Source: Actinomadura rudentiformis
GTDB lineage: Bacteria > Actinomycetota > Actinomycetes > Streptosporangiales > Streptosporangiaceae
Assembly: GCF_008923185.1 (NCBI RefSeq)
Contig: NZ_WBMT01000013.1
Location: 186,001 to 250,000, forward strand
Reading direction: 5' to 3'
DNA length: 64,000 bases
Shown one piece after another: positions 8,219-18,292 of the stretch. Made by a program: the position numbers and the translations under genes. The notes beneath the pieces are model-generated. The model did not search any database. It worked only from the letters and a program-made list of their open reading frames with translations, and was not told the origin of the DNA. Each line of letters starts with the position of its first letter. Within the stretch, counting starts at the first letter, position 1.

Positions 8219-9088
8219 GTGCAGAGCAAGGACTACGGTGACGACGTTCTCGCGGGCGACTGGCGGCGCCCGCGTAAAGGACAGATACCCGAGATTCCGG
8301 CCGAGATCGACCTGGTCGTGGAGGATCCCGGCAGTGGATTCTGCGGCGCCGTGGTGAGCTGCGACAAATTCGGCGTGACGCTGGAAGACCGTTTCGGCAA
8401 GCGGCGCGTCTTCCCGCTGACCAAGGCGGGCTTCCTGATCGACGGCAAGCCGGTGACGCTCGTCCGGCCAACAGGGACGGGCGCTGGGGGCGCTGGGGGC
8501 GGGGGTGGCGCGGCGGGAACGGCCGGCGCGGCCGCGAAGGGCCGGATGCTGTCGGCCTCCGGGTCGATCGCCGTCCCGGGGCTGCGGGCCAGGGTCGCCA
8601 AGGAGAGCCGCATCTACGTGGAGGGCGTGCACGACGCCGAGCTCGTCGAGAAGATCTGGGGCCATGATCTGCGGGTCGAGGGCATCGTGGTCGAGTATCT
8701 GGAAGGCATCGATGATCTTCCGGCCATCGTGGACGAGTTCGGGCCCGGGCGCGAGCGCAAGCTGGGCGTCCTGGTCGACCATCTCGTGGCGGGCTCCAAG
8801 GAGAGCCGGATCGCCGCGCGGGTCTCGTCCCCGCACGTGCTGATCACCGGGCATCCGTTCATCGACATCTGGGAGGCGGTCAAGCCCGCCGCGGTGGGCA
8901 TTCCCGGGTGGCCCCGAGTCCCGCGCGGCGTACCCTGGAAGGAGGGGGTACTCGCCGCACTGGGCTGGGGGGACGACGTGGGGGAAGCATGGAAACGGAT
9001 CCTGCGGTCCGTGTCCACCTACACCGACCTGGAACCAGAACTCCTGGGCCGCGTCGAAGAATTGATCGACTTTGTGACGGTCCCCTGA
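8219..9088 (+). CDS. DUF3097 family protein
   Basis: A 289-residue protein recognised as the actinobacterial DUF3097 family from YGDDVLAGDWRRPRKGQIPEIPAEIDLVVEDPGSGFCGAVV, RVFPLTKAGFLIDGKPVTL and GVHDAELVEKIWGHDLRVEGIVVEYLEGIDDLP. The second half looks like a Toprim-like or nucleotide-handling fold (VEGVHDAELVEKIWG), but this is inference only. A Gly/Ala-rich linker of about 25 residues separates the parts. The GTG start at 8219 gives VQSKDYG. It is divergent from hrcA, with the CIRCE site between them nearer to hrcA. The function is unknown. Confidence 0.85.
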   Translation: MQSKDYGDDVLAGDWRRPRKGQIPEIPAEIDLVVEDPGSGFCGAVVSCDKFGVTLEDRFGKRRVFPLTKAGFLIDGKPVTLVRPTGTGAGGAGGGGGAAGTAGAAAKGRMLSASGSIAVPGLRARVAKESRIYVEGVHDAELVEKIWGHDLRVEGIVVEYLEGIDDLPAIVDEFGPGRERKLGVLVDHLVAGSKESRIAARVSSPHVLITGHPFIDIWEAVKPAAVGIPGWPRVPRGVPWKEGVLAALGWGDDVGEAWKRILRSVSTYTDLEPELLGRVEELIDFVTVP

Positions 9089-9137
9089 ACCCCTGACGCC
9101 CCCCGCTGTAAGCCGGACCCCCATTGAGGAGCAGGCG

Positions 9138-9767
9138 ATGTCGTACGGGCCTCCGGAACAACCGGATCACGGACAGAACCAGCCGGGCCACGGGCAGCAG
9201 CAGCCTGGGTACGGGCAGCAGCCCGGATACGGGCAAGAGCAACCGGGTTACGGCCAGCAGCCGGGCTACGACCAGCCGGGCTACGGGCAAGACACCCCTG
9301 GCTATGGCCAGCCGCAGGGCTACGGCCAGCAGGGCTACGGCCAAGTACCGGGGTACGGGCAGGCGCCCGGCTACGACCAGCCCTACGGCTATGGCGGCCA
9401 GATCCAGGCGTACGGGCCTCCGGGACACGGATACGGCGCCCCGAGCTCCGACGACCGGACCTGGGGGCTGATGTGCCACCTGGGCCAGTTCCTGCTCGGC
9501 TTCATCGCGCCGCTGCTCGTCTTCCTGATCAAGAAGGACGAGTCGCCGTTCCTGCGCCACCACGGCGCCCAGGGGCTCAACTTCGCGATCACGCAGTTCG
9601 TCTACCTGATCATCAACTTCGTGCTGATCTTCATCCTGATCGGGATCCCGCTGCTCATCGCGCAGGGGATCGCCCAGATCGTCTTCCTGATCATGGCGGC
9701 GGTCGCGGCCAACCGGGGCGAGTACTACCGGTTCCCGACGTTCATGGCCTGGCCGATGATCAAGTAG
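9138..9767 (+). CDS. DUF4870 domain membrane protein with Gly-Tyr-Gln repeat N-terminus
   Basis: The first 85 residues of this 209-residue protein are a low-complexity tail built of GYGQQPGYGQ-like repeats, probably disordered. Residues about 100-209 are a DUF4870 (Tic20-like) membrane domain with three hydrophobic segments (LGQFLLGFIAPLLVFLI, FAITQFVYLIINFVLIFILIGIPLLIA, AQIVFLIMAAVAANRGEYYRFP). A closely related gene with a Gln-rich tail is at 14221. The start at 9138 has GAGGAG 13 bases upstream. The function is unknown; the repeats resemble those of actinobacterial envelope proteins that are bound by cytoplasmic partners. Confidence 0.85.
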   Translation: MSYGPPEQPDHGQNQPGHGQQQPGYGQQPGYGQEQPGYGQQPGYDQPGYGQDTPGYGQPQGYGQQGYGQVPGYGQAPGYDQPYGYGGQIQAYGPPGHGYGAPSSDDRTWGLMCHLGQFLLGFIAPLLVFLIKKDESPFLRHHGAQGLNFAITQFVYLIINFVLIFILIGIPLLIAQGIAQIVFLIMAAVAANRGEYYRFPTFMAWPMIK

Positions 9768-9783
9768 GCCGGCCGGAGACCGG

Positions 9784-10992
9784 TCAGGTCAGGTCGCGGA
9801 CGACGGCGTCGGCGAGCAGGCGGCCGCGCAGGGTGAGGACGGCGCGGCCGCGCTCGTACGGCCCGGCCTCGATCAGCCCGTCGCCGATCGCGCGCCGCAC
9901 CGCCGCGTCGTCGAGGAGCTCCACCGGGCAGCCCTCGGCCAGCCGCAGCTCCAGCATGATCCGTTCGATCCGGCGGTCGGCGGGGTCGAGGATCTCCCTC
10001 GCGTGCGCCGGGGTGACGTCCTCGGCCAGCCGCGACGCGTAGGCGGCGGGGTGCTTGACGTTCCACCAGCGGGTGCCGCCGACGTGGCTGTGCGCGCCGG
10101 GACCCACCCCCCACCAGTCGGCGCCGGTCCAGTAGAGGAGGTTGTGACGGCAGGCCGCCGCGTCGCCGGTGGCCCAGTTGGAGATCTCGTACCAGCGCAG
10201 CCCGTGGGCGCCGAGCAGCTCCTCCGCCATCAGGTACCGGTCGGCCATCGCGTCGTCGTCGGGGGTGGCGAGTTCACCGCGCCGCACCTGGGCCGCCAGG
10301 CGGGTGCCCTCCTCGACGATCAGCGCGTACGCGGACACGTGATCGGGCTCGGTCGCCAGCGCCGCCTCCAGCGAGGCCCGCCAGTCGTCGTCGTTCTCCC
10401 CGGGCGTTCCGTAGATCAGGTCCAGGTTGACGTGCTCGAAGCCCGCCTGCCGCGTCCACTCGACGACCTGCGGAACCCGCCCGGGCGTGTGGGTCCGGTC
10501 GAGCGTCGCCAGCACATGCTCCCTGGCGCTCTGCATGCCGTACGAGACGCGCGTGAACCCGGCCTCGCGCAGCTTCCCGAGGTAGGCCTCGTCCACCGAC
10601 TCGGGGTTGGCCTCCGTGGTGATCTCGGCATCCGGCGCCAGCCCGAACTCGGCGTCGATCGCGGTGAGGACGCGTCCCAGGTCGTCGGGCGAGAGCAGCG
10701 TCGGCGTCCCGCCGCCCACGAACACGGTCTCGACCCGCAGCGCGGCCTCCCCCAGCACCCGCCGCGCCATCCGCACCTCGCGGATCGCGGTGTCGGCGTA
10801 GGACTCCCTGCTCGCGCCCGGCCCCAGCTCGGTGGCGGTGTAGGTGTTGAAGTCGCAATAGCCACAGCGGGTCACGCAGAACGGGACATGGACGTAGAAG
10901 GCGAAAGGCCGGGAACCGAGGCCGGTCATCGCGCTGCGGGGCAGTGTTCCGTCGGCCGGTACGGGGTCGCCATCGGGCAGGGTCGCGGGCAC
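9784..10992 (-). CDS. hemW: Radical SAM protein HemW (heme chaperone)
   Basis: A 402-residue HemW. The radical SAM cluster motif CVTRCGYC (C39, C43, C46) sits in HVPFCVTRCGYCDFNTYTA, characteristic of the family. EVNLDLIYGTPGE-like and YEISNWA motifs are also seen (VNLDLIYGTPGEND; WYEISNWATGD), with the C-terminal HemN_C winged helix. HemW is a heme-binding protein related to, but not acting as, oxygen-independent coproporphyrinogen oxidase; the second Cys of HemN's CxxxCxxCxC is absent, as expected for HemW. The start is GTG 10992, with an inner ATG (MTGLGSRPF) as alternative. In actinobacteria it is usually between lepA and hrcA; here several accessory genes intervene. Confidence 0.93.
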   Translation of the reverse strand: MPATLPDGDPVPADGTLPRSAMTGLGSRPFAFYVHVPFCVTRCGYCDFNTYTATELGPGASRESYADTAIREVRMARRVLGEAALRVETVFVGGGTPTLLSPDDLGRVLTAIDAEFGLAPDAEITTEANPESVDEAYLGKLREAGFTRVSYGMQSAREHVLATLDRTHTPGRVPQVVEWTRQAGFEHVNLDLIYGTPGENDDDWRASLEAALATEPDHVSAYALIVEEGTRLAAQVRRGELATPDDDAMADRYLMAEELLGAHGLRWYEISNWATGDAAACRHNLLYWTGADWWGVGPGAHSHVGGTRWWNVKHPAAYASRLAEDVTPAHAREILDPADRRIERIMLELRLAEGCPVELLDDAAVRRAIGDGLIEAGPYERGRAVLTLRGRLLADAVVRDLT

Positions 10993-11055
10993 CCTTCAAG
11001 TCTGCCCTCTCCATGCCCCTGGTCCGGCCGCCGTTGGCGGCGGGCGGCGGGCGGA

Positions 11056-11496
11056 TCAGGCTTGGCGGAGCTTGGCGCGGAGCCAGGGAGGGATGTGCTC
11101 GTCGGTACGCGGGAAACGTTCGAGATCCAGAACGTACGCGGACGGGGTCAGCGGCGGCGTGAAATCCGGCTCGCCGTCGTAGTCGAACTCGGCGCTCACC
11201 CGTCCCGACCGTTCCACTCTCAGGCGCGCGGTGAACCAGGCGCCCTTGCCCCGCACGTACATGGCCCGGCGCAGCTCGTCCATCTTGCCGATGGCCTGCC
11301 CCGGCGGCACGGCCGGACGCGCCTCCCCGCGCGAGTCGATGATCTCGAACGAGGCGCTGTCGATGCCCACGGTGGCGCGGAACTCGAACCCGAGCCGTTC
11401 CCAGCCGAACGGCGCGGCGGACCGCAGGGCTCGCACCACGCCGTTCACCGCTGCCCGCTCCTTCGGAGAACGCAGAACCTGCTCGGAGTGGGGCAC
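11056..11496 (-). CDS. YezG-like (DUF600-type) immunity family protein, tentative
   Basis: A 146-residue protein. The core MDELRRAMYVRGKGAWFTARL, EFDYDGEPDF and YVLDLERFPRTDEHIPPWL resembles the YezG/DUF600 immunity-like proteins of actinomycetes. In Bacillus YezG protects from a polymorphic toxin. No toxin gene is visible beside it, so if the family call is right this is an orphan. The start is GTG at 11496. It is 63 bp upstream of hemW on the same strand and may be cotranscribed with it. Confidence 0.55.
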   Translation of the reverse strand: MPHSEQVLRSPKERAAVNGVVRALRSAAPFGWERLGFEFRATVGIDSASFEIIDSRGEARPAVPPGQAIGKMDELRRAMYVRGKGAWFTARLRVERSGRVSAEFDYDGEPDFTPPLTPSAYVLDLERFPRTDEHIPPWLRAKLRQA

Positions 11497-11737
11497 GGTC
11501 GAAACCTCCCGGACCTCGGCGACCCTTGCCGTCCGACCGTACCGACATATCCGCGCGGGATGAGCAACCCCCGCCGTGTCGCACGGAACACCAGGTCAAA
11601 GCGCCAGGACAAGCCGGGACGATCACGGTCGATCAGTACGGGCGCCGCGACCCCCATCCGAATGGCGATCTGGCGGCCGGCGTCCGGCGGCCGGCGTCCG
11701 TACGACTGCGGCGCGCAAGCCCGGATAGGGTCACCTG

Positions 11738-12619
11738 GTGCGGAATGAGGGGGCAATCAAGTTCGGCCGGGTGCCCATCCGGGTGCTGCTCCGCGGCGAG
11801 CCCGGCGGCTGGCACTACGTGATCGTCGATAAGGACGGGGCCGAGGAACGCGTCGACGTACGCGGGCCGGGCGTGCATTGGGAGGGCGGCGAGCCCGAAC
11901 CCGCATGGTGGCGGCGCAGGCTGGACGAGACCGCCGAGTGCCTCCGCGAGCACCTCGGCCGGAGCCTGAGCGACCGGACGTTCCTCGAACTCGGCCTGGA
12001 AGCCGGCATCTCGTGGTTCGAGGTCGAGGCTCCGATCGCGTGGGAGGGCCTGGTCACCCTGCGGGATCCCGATCCGGCGCGGTTCCCGGGGAAGGTGCCC
12101 CCGTACGTCGTCACGCTCGAACCCGGCAACGGCGCCGTCCTGCCAGACGCCCATCTGCGCTTTTCCACGCGCGCGGCCGACGCCTGGACGACGCTCGCCA
12201 CCGTCGCCGACCAGTGCGGCACGCGGCCGCCCAAGGCCCAGTTCCTGTGCGGCTGGGCCGACCACCGCAGCATCTGGGTGGGGCGCGGACGGCTCGCCGT
12301 CTCGACCGAACGCCAGGACGGCCGAGGCCGCGGCGACGAGCTCGTCGGAGAGATCTACGGCGAACGGGTCACGGGCTGGGGCGGCAACCCCGAACTGCGC
12401 TTCCGGCTCGACGGCATCGACCTGCTCGACGACCCCGCGGACGACGTGATCGCACTGCTCCGGGATCTCGGGCACGAGGTGAACGTACGAGGCCGCATGT
12501 CACATCTGCCCGCCCTCGGCCTCAGGCTCTACCGGCCGGAGGGCGGGTCGGCGCAGGGCCTGTTCACCGGCGTCTCGCTCCAAGCCGCCCGGCGACGGCA
12601 GGGGCGCCACAGCCGCTGA
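11738..12619 (+). CDS. Hypothetical protein, unrecognised
   Basis: A soluble 293-residue protein with no signal peptide or membrane helix. I do not recognise a family. It is rich in Trp, Gly and charged residues; stretches such as WHYVIVDKDGAEERVDVRGPG, FEVEAPIAWEGLVTLRDPD and GWGGNPELRFRLDGIDLLDD suggest an all-beta fold. Codon usage (C-ending third positions) agrees with the neighbours and supports a real gene. The start is GTG 11738. It is followed after 70 bp by a secreted protein gene on the same strand. Confidence 0.75.
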   Translation: MRNEGAIKFGRVPIRVLLRGEPGGWHYVIVDKDGAEERVDVRGPGVHWEGGEPEPAWWRRRLDETAECLREHLGRSLSDRTFLELGLEAGISWFEVEAPIAWEGLVTLRDPDPARFPGKVPPYVVTLEPGNGAVLPDAHLRFSTRAADAWTTLATVADQCGTRPPKAQFLCGWADHRSIWVGRGRLAVSTERQDGRGRGDELVGEIYGERVTGWGGNPELRFRLDGIDLLDDPADDVIALLRDLGHEVNVRGRMSHLPALGLRLYRPEGGSAQGLFTGVSLQAARRRQGRHSR

Positions 12620-12689
12620 ACGATCCTGACATCCACGAGGGACCCGTTCTTCACCGGACCGCAATCAGGGCTCTCTAGATTCCCTGATC

Positions 12690-14135
12690 ATGAGAAGCCG
12701 CGCTCGCTCCGCCGCCTTCGGTCTGACCGGCGCCCTCGTCGGCGCACCCCTCGTTCTCGTACCCGCCACCACCTCCTCGGCCGCCACCACCTCCTCGGCC
12801 GCCGCTTCCTCAGCCCCCGGCATCATCACCGTGAACCGTGGTGGCCCGGCACGCACGCTGACGTTCACCGCCGACCGCGCCGGCGAAGCCGTGATCGCGT
12901 TCACCGCCGCCGCGCCCGGCGTCTCGTGGGCGCGCAAGAGCGCGGAGTCCGCGGTCGTGGCGATCTCGGTGGACGGGCGGCATGTGACCGACCTCGTCGT
13001 CCCCTCCGCGGATCCGATCCCGCGCAGCCTCGGTCTGGGGCCCGTACGGCCGGGCAAGCACAAGGTCACGCTCAGGTTCGCGAAGGGCAGCGCACCGTCA
13101 GCCCGCCGCGTCACGCTCGCGCGGCCGACCGTGCGGATGCCTCAGGCCGACCAGGTCGCCCTCCGCCACGCGCCCGTCATCGTCGGCCGCACGGGCTGGC
13201 CGTTCGGCGACCCGTACCAGAACGCCAAGACCGACCTGCCTCTGATCGCCTGGCATGACTCGACCCCCGCGAAGACGGCCGGGCACCGGATCATCGAGTA
13301 CTCGGCGGTGTGGAGCAACGAGGACGGCGGCACCGACAGCCCCGCCCTCATGGCCCGCTGGGGCCGTACGACCGACATCGAATGGGTGTACCGGGTCGAG
13401 GTGGACGCGTCCGGCCGCCGGGTCGCCGGCACCGGGGTCTACCAGGGGCCGCAACATCTGACGTTGAAGTTCACCGGGCGCTACGAAGGCGACCATCCCG
13501 TTCTGCAGACGTGCACGATGAACAACAACATGTGCGACGTCATCATGCCGAAGGCCCCGCTCCGCTTCCTCCTCGACGCGTCGCGCACCAAGCCCGCCGC
13601 CCGTGCCCGCGAGGTCGTCATGGACCGCGAGCCGTGGACGTACCGGATCATGGCCCAGGAGATGCTCCGCGAGGGCAAGATCGAGAAGCCCTCCGACCCC
13701 GCCACGAAGGCGGTCGGCGATCTGCGCACGTACCTCTTCGTCGAGCTCGCCAAGCGCACCGGCGCACCGACGGGCATCGGCTCGGCCCCCGGCGTGTCCC
13801 TCGGTGTACGGCTGAAGCGCGACCCGGCCAGGCTCTACCGTTCCGACCACGCAGAACCCTCCTGGTCCATCGAACGCGACGGCCCCGCAGCGACGACGAT
13901 CGAACTTCCCCGGGGCACGACCGTCGCCGACATCGCGTCCATCGAAGCCATCCGCCGCCCGGTCGGCCTCGGCGACAACGGCGCCCCGTCCACGGTCACC
14001 TCCGTCAACCGTGGCTTCTTCCTGCGCAGCGCCTATCTCCCCCAGCGTTCCGCCATTTCCTGGACCGGCTCGATCACGCTCACTGCCCAGTCCCCCACTG
14101 CGATTCTCTGGCGCAACCCCTCTGGTCCCAATTAA
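12690..14135 (+). CDS. Secreted hypothetical protein
   Basis: A 481-residue protein with a clear signal peptide: basic MRSRARS, hydrophobic core AAFGLTGALVGAPLVLV, then a Ser/Thr/Ala-rich region that probably contains the cleavage site (about residue 32). The mature part opens with a beta-rich module (about 45-125). A larger domain with PLIAWHDSTPAKTAGHRIIEYSAVWSNEDGG and RTTDIEWVYRVEVDASG follows. Two cysteines (TCTMNNNMC) could form a disulfide. I know that proteins with similar sequence occur in other actinomycetes but not what they do. No catalytic motif was identified. Confidence 0.8.
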   Translation: MRSRARSAAFGLTGALVGAPLVLVPATTSSAATTSSAAASSAPGIITVNRGGPARTLTFTADRAGEAVIAFTAAAPGVSWARKSAESAVVAISVDGRHVTDLVVPSADPIPRSLGLGPVRPGKHKVTLRFAKGSAPSARRVTLARPTVRMPQADQVALRHAPVIVGRTGWPFGDPYQNAKTDLPLIAWHDSTPAKTAGHRIIEYSAVWSNEDGGTDSPALMARWGRTTDIEWVYRVEVDASGRRVAGTGVYQGPQHLTLKFTGRYEGDHPVLQTCTMNNNMCDVIMPKAPLRFLLDASRTKPAARAREVVMDREPWTYRIMAQEMLREGKIEKPSDPATKAVGDLRTYLFVELAKRTGAPTGIGSAPGVSLGVRLKRDPARLYRSDHAEPSWSIERDGPAATTIELPRGTTVADIASIEAIRRPVGLGDNGAPSTVTSVNRGFFLRSAYLPQRSAISWTGSITLTAQSPTAILWRNPSGPN

Positions 14136-14220
14136 CCCGTGGAACCTGCGAACCTCGCGTGCGTCGAAGTAGTCGTAGACTTCGCCAAGAGCTCTCGCAG
14201 ACTCTGAGAGGACATGCCTC

Positions 14221-14721
14221 ATGGCCTACGGGCCTCCCCCTTCACCCGGCCAGGGTCAGCAGCCGGGGCAGCCCGGATGGCAGCAGCAGGGCCAGCAGGC
14301 CTGGCAGCAGCCGCAGCCGTCCGCATGGCAGCAGCAGCAGCCGCCTGCGCAGCAGGGCCGCAGCACCGCCCAGATGCCGGGGCACTTCGGCCAGGTGAGC
14401 CACGACGAGAAGAGCTGGGCCCTCATGGCGTATGTGGGCCAGTTCCTGATCGGCGCGATCGCCCCCGCCATCGCCTTCGTCGGCAAGGGCCGGTCACCGT
14501 TCGTCCGCCGGCACGCCGCGCAGGGCCTCAACATGGGCCTCGCCGCGATCGCCGTGTGGCTGGTCGGCGGCCTGCTCTCCCTCGCCGTCGAGGTGATGAT
14601 CTGGATCCCGCTCGGCTTCACCGCCGTGACCATGTTCTACCTGGTGTACGGGGCGCGCGCCGCCAACCGGGGCGAGTTCCGCCGCGTCCCGACACCGGTG
14701 GCCTGGCCGATCTTCAAATGA
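14221..14721 (+). CDS. DUF4870 domain membrane protein with Gln-rich N-terminus
   Basis: A 166-residue paralogue of the protein at 9138. The first 55 residues are Pro/Gln/Trp-rich (QPGWQQQGQQAWQQPQPS), probably disordered. Residues about 60-166 form the DUF4870 domain, with SHDEKSWALMAYVGQFLIGAIAPAIAFV, PFVRRHAAQGLNMGL and a C-terminal AANRGEFRRVPTPVAWPIFK that closely parallels AANRGEYYRFPTFMAWPMIK in the first copy. GAGAGGAC lies upstream of the ATG. The two genes are about 4.5 kb apart on the same strand. The function is unknown. Confidence 0.85.
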   Translation: MAYGPPPSPGQGQQPGQPGWQQQGQQAWQQPQPSAWQQQQPPAQQGRSTAQMPGHFGQVSHDEKSWALMAYVGQFLIGAIAPAIAFVGKGRSPFVRRHAAQGLNMGLAAIAVWLVGGLLSLAVEVMIWIPLGFTAVTMFYLVYGARAANRGEFRRVPTPVAWPIFK

Positions 14722-14795
14722 CCGGCGGAGCCGGCCCGTCTGAGCGATGAGTCGCCGCCTCGGTGTGGCGACACGGTCGTTCAACCGACTCGGGT

Positions 14796-15554
14796 TCAGC
14801 TGGCTTGGGAGTCTTCAGGGACGCCGGGGCCCGGGAGAACGGTGAGCGTGCCGGGCTCGCCGGGCGGCTGGTCCAGGCGGATGACACGGCCGGGATAGGC
14901 ACGTTCGGCGATCTCGACGTCACGCTCGTCCCAGGCGCCGTAGAAGACGGGGCAGCCGTCCCACAGCTCGACCTTCTCGGCACCCGTCGGCCAGCGGCCG
15001 AAGGCGTCGATCAGGATGGGCTCCTCGCAGTGCGGGAGGTCCGGGCCAGTTCGGTGATCTTGGTCGGACATGTGGATGCCTTTCCTCGGGGCGGGCGGCC
15101 GGGGCAGCCGGTCGAAGATCTGGTCAGGGGCGAGCTCGATCGCGAAGGGGCGGGTGATCGTGCAGGTCCGACCCCAGGTGACACGCGCCTCCTCGGCGTA
15201 CCGCCCGTCATCGCTCAGCTCGAAGACCTGCAGTTCGGGCTCATCGCCCTTGAGGTCGACCACCCAGTAGGACGGGACCGCGAACCGCTCGTACATGTCC
15301 TTCTTTGCACCGAGGTCCACCTCGCGCGACGCGTCGGAGGTCACCTCGATGGCCAGGAGCGGCGCCCCCTCGATGTACCCGCGATCCCCCGCGTCCTGCT
15401 CCTTGCGGAAGACCAGCAGATCCGAGCGCAGCCACGTGTTGTCGGCCAGCCGTGGCCCCGACCCGGTACGGGACGCCTGCTCGGCCGTCTCCGCCAGCCC
15501 GATCGGGACCACCAGGTCGGAAACGAGAACCTGATGCAGCAACGTATGGGTCAC
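14796..15554 (-). CDS. Uma2-family PD-(D/E)XK protein with missing N-terminus and an extra C-terminal module
   Basis: Of the 252 residues, about 1-155 match the Uma2 (DUF820) putative endonuclease family. Catalytic-type residues can be read in RSDLLVFRK (Asp), LLAIEV (Glu) and LGAKKDMYERF (Lys), followed by YWVVDLKGDEPELQVF. The usual 35-40 residue N-terminal part of Uma2 proteins is absent before MTHTLLHQ. Residues 162-252 are a separate module (LIDAFGRWPTGAEKVELWDG, YGAWDERDVEIAERAYPGR) that is not part of Uma2. It begins with an internal ATG (15071) preceded by GAGGAAAGG, so it could also be translated alone. Uma2 genes are abundant in actinomycetes and of unproven function. Confidence 0.75.
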   Translation of the reverse strand: MTHTLLHQVLVSDLVVPIGLAETAEQASRTGSGPRLADNTWLRSDLLVFRKEQDAGDRGYIEGAPLLAIEVTSDASREVDLGAKKDMYERFAVPSYWVVDLKGDEPELQVFELSDDGRYAEEARVTWGRTCTITRPFAIELAPDQIFDRLPRPPAPRKGIHMSDQDHRTGPDLPHCEEPILIDAFGRWPTGAEKVELWDGCPVFYGAWDERDVEIAERAYPGRVIRLDQPPGEPGTLTVLPGPGVPEDSQAS

Positions 15555-15697
15555 AACGCCCAGTGTCCTCGTGGGGACACCGCGTCACCACCGCTTTGCG
15601 ATATCGAGACGTTTGCTGGAACGCGCTCCCGCGACGCGCCCTGATCCGATATGGCCCGAGCCGTACGCCCGCGTCGCTTCTGGGGCGTGGCGGTGCC

Positions 15698-15737
15698 GAT
15701 GCCCCTGTGGCTACCGCGATGCCCCTGTGGCTGCCGG
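15698..15737. repeat. Two tandem 20-bp repeats
   Basis: Two head-to-tail copies of a 20-base unit starting GATGCCCCTGTGGCT, at 15698-15717 and 15718-15737, differ at one or two positions. They lie just beyond the 3' end of lepA. Confidence 0.8.
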
Positions 15738-15750
15738 TTCGGTGCGCGTG

Positions 15751-17595
<1,845 letters not shown>

Positions 17596-17910
17596 CGGGG
17601 TCCGTTTCGCAAACTCGGTGGTCAGGGATCGTCAGGTGACGATGGCAGGGCAGATCTTGCCGTATCCCATAGTCCCATGTCCCCGGGCATGCTCCGTTCA
17701 CACGGTCACATCGCTCGCGAGGCCGTACATTTGGAGTCGCACAGCCCGGCGCCCGCTGGTTTTGGGTGGAGCGCTGGGATTGGTAGGCTGTGCGACTGCG
17801 TGTGGCGTTGCGTCGTGCCGTGGGGCACCGCGGCCGCCGCCGGTGCCGGCCCCTCCGGGCCGGCGAGCGCAACCCATTGACCAACGACTTTCAAGTTGAG
17901 GCTCTTCGAC
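17596..17910. promoter_or_regulatory. Divergent lepA/rpsT control region
   Basis: This 315-bp gene-free stretch must hold promoters for both genes, but none stands out by eye. An inverted repeat GGCACCG...CGGTGCC (17824-17830 and 17841-17847) lies about 65 bases before rpsT and could form a hairpin in its leader. Whether it takes part in S20 feedback control is unknown. Confidence 0.4.
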
Positions 17911-18180
17911 GTGGCGAACATCAAGTCCCAGATCAAGCGGAACAAGCAGAACGAGAAGGCTCGCCTGCGCAACAAGGCCGTCAAGTCCGAGCTGAAGACG
18001 GCGATCCGCAAGTTCCGCGAGGCCGCCGAGGCGGGCAACGTCGACGAGGCGATCACTGCCCAGCGCACCGCGGCCCGCAAGCTCGACATCGCGGCCAGCA
18101 AGGGCGTCATCCACAAGAACCAGGCCGCCAACCGCAAGTCGGCGATCGCCAAGCAGGCCGCCGCCCTGCAGGCCAAGTAA
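17911..18180 (+). CDS. rpsT: 30S ribosomal protein S20
   Basis: An 89-residue basic protein beginning (M)ANIKSQIKRNKQNEKARLRNKAVKS, the S20 signature, with the C-terminal GVIHKNQAANRKSAIAKQ. The GTG at 17911 was chosen over an upstream in-frame ATG because S20 proteins begin with MANIKSQ. S20 binds 16S rRNA early in 30S assembly. It is followed at once by a strong terminator, so it is monocistronic. Confidence 0.97.
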   Translation: MANIKSQIKRNKQNEKARLRNKAVKSELKTAIRKFREAAEAGNVDEAITAQRTAARKLDIAASKGVIHKNQAANRKSAIAKQAAALQAK

Positions 18181-18198
18181 GACCCGGCGTCTTCACAG

Positions 18199-18230
18199 AA
18201 CGCCGTGGCCCAGCCGGGCCACGGCGTTTT
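18199..18230 (+). terminator. Strong rho-independent terminator of rpsT
   Basis: A 13-bp stem (AACGCCGTGGCCC at 18199-18211 with 18216-18228) with a four-base loop AGCC, followed by T residues. It starts 19 bases after the rpsT stop codon. Confidence 0.92.
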
Positions 18231-18292
18231 CGTGCTGCCCGGAGCGCCAAAATGACGAGCGTCCGACAACGTGATCGCCGTACGGTGGCCAG

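Noticed and set aside
10003..11748. A 581-codon open frame on the plus strand
   Set aside because: It is antisense to hemW and the YezG-like gene, with low-complexity composition.
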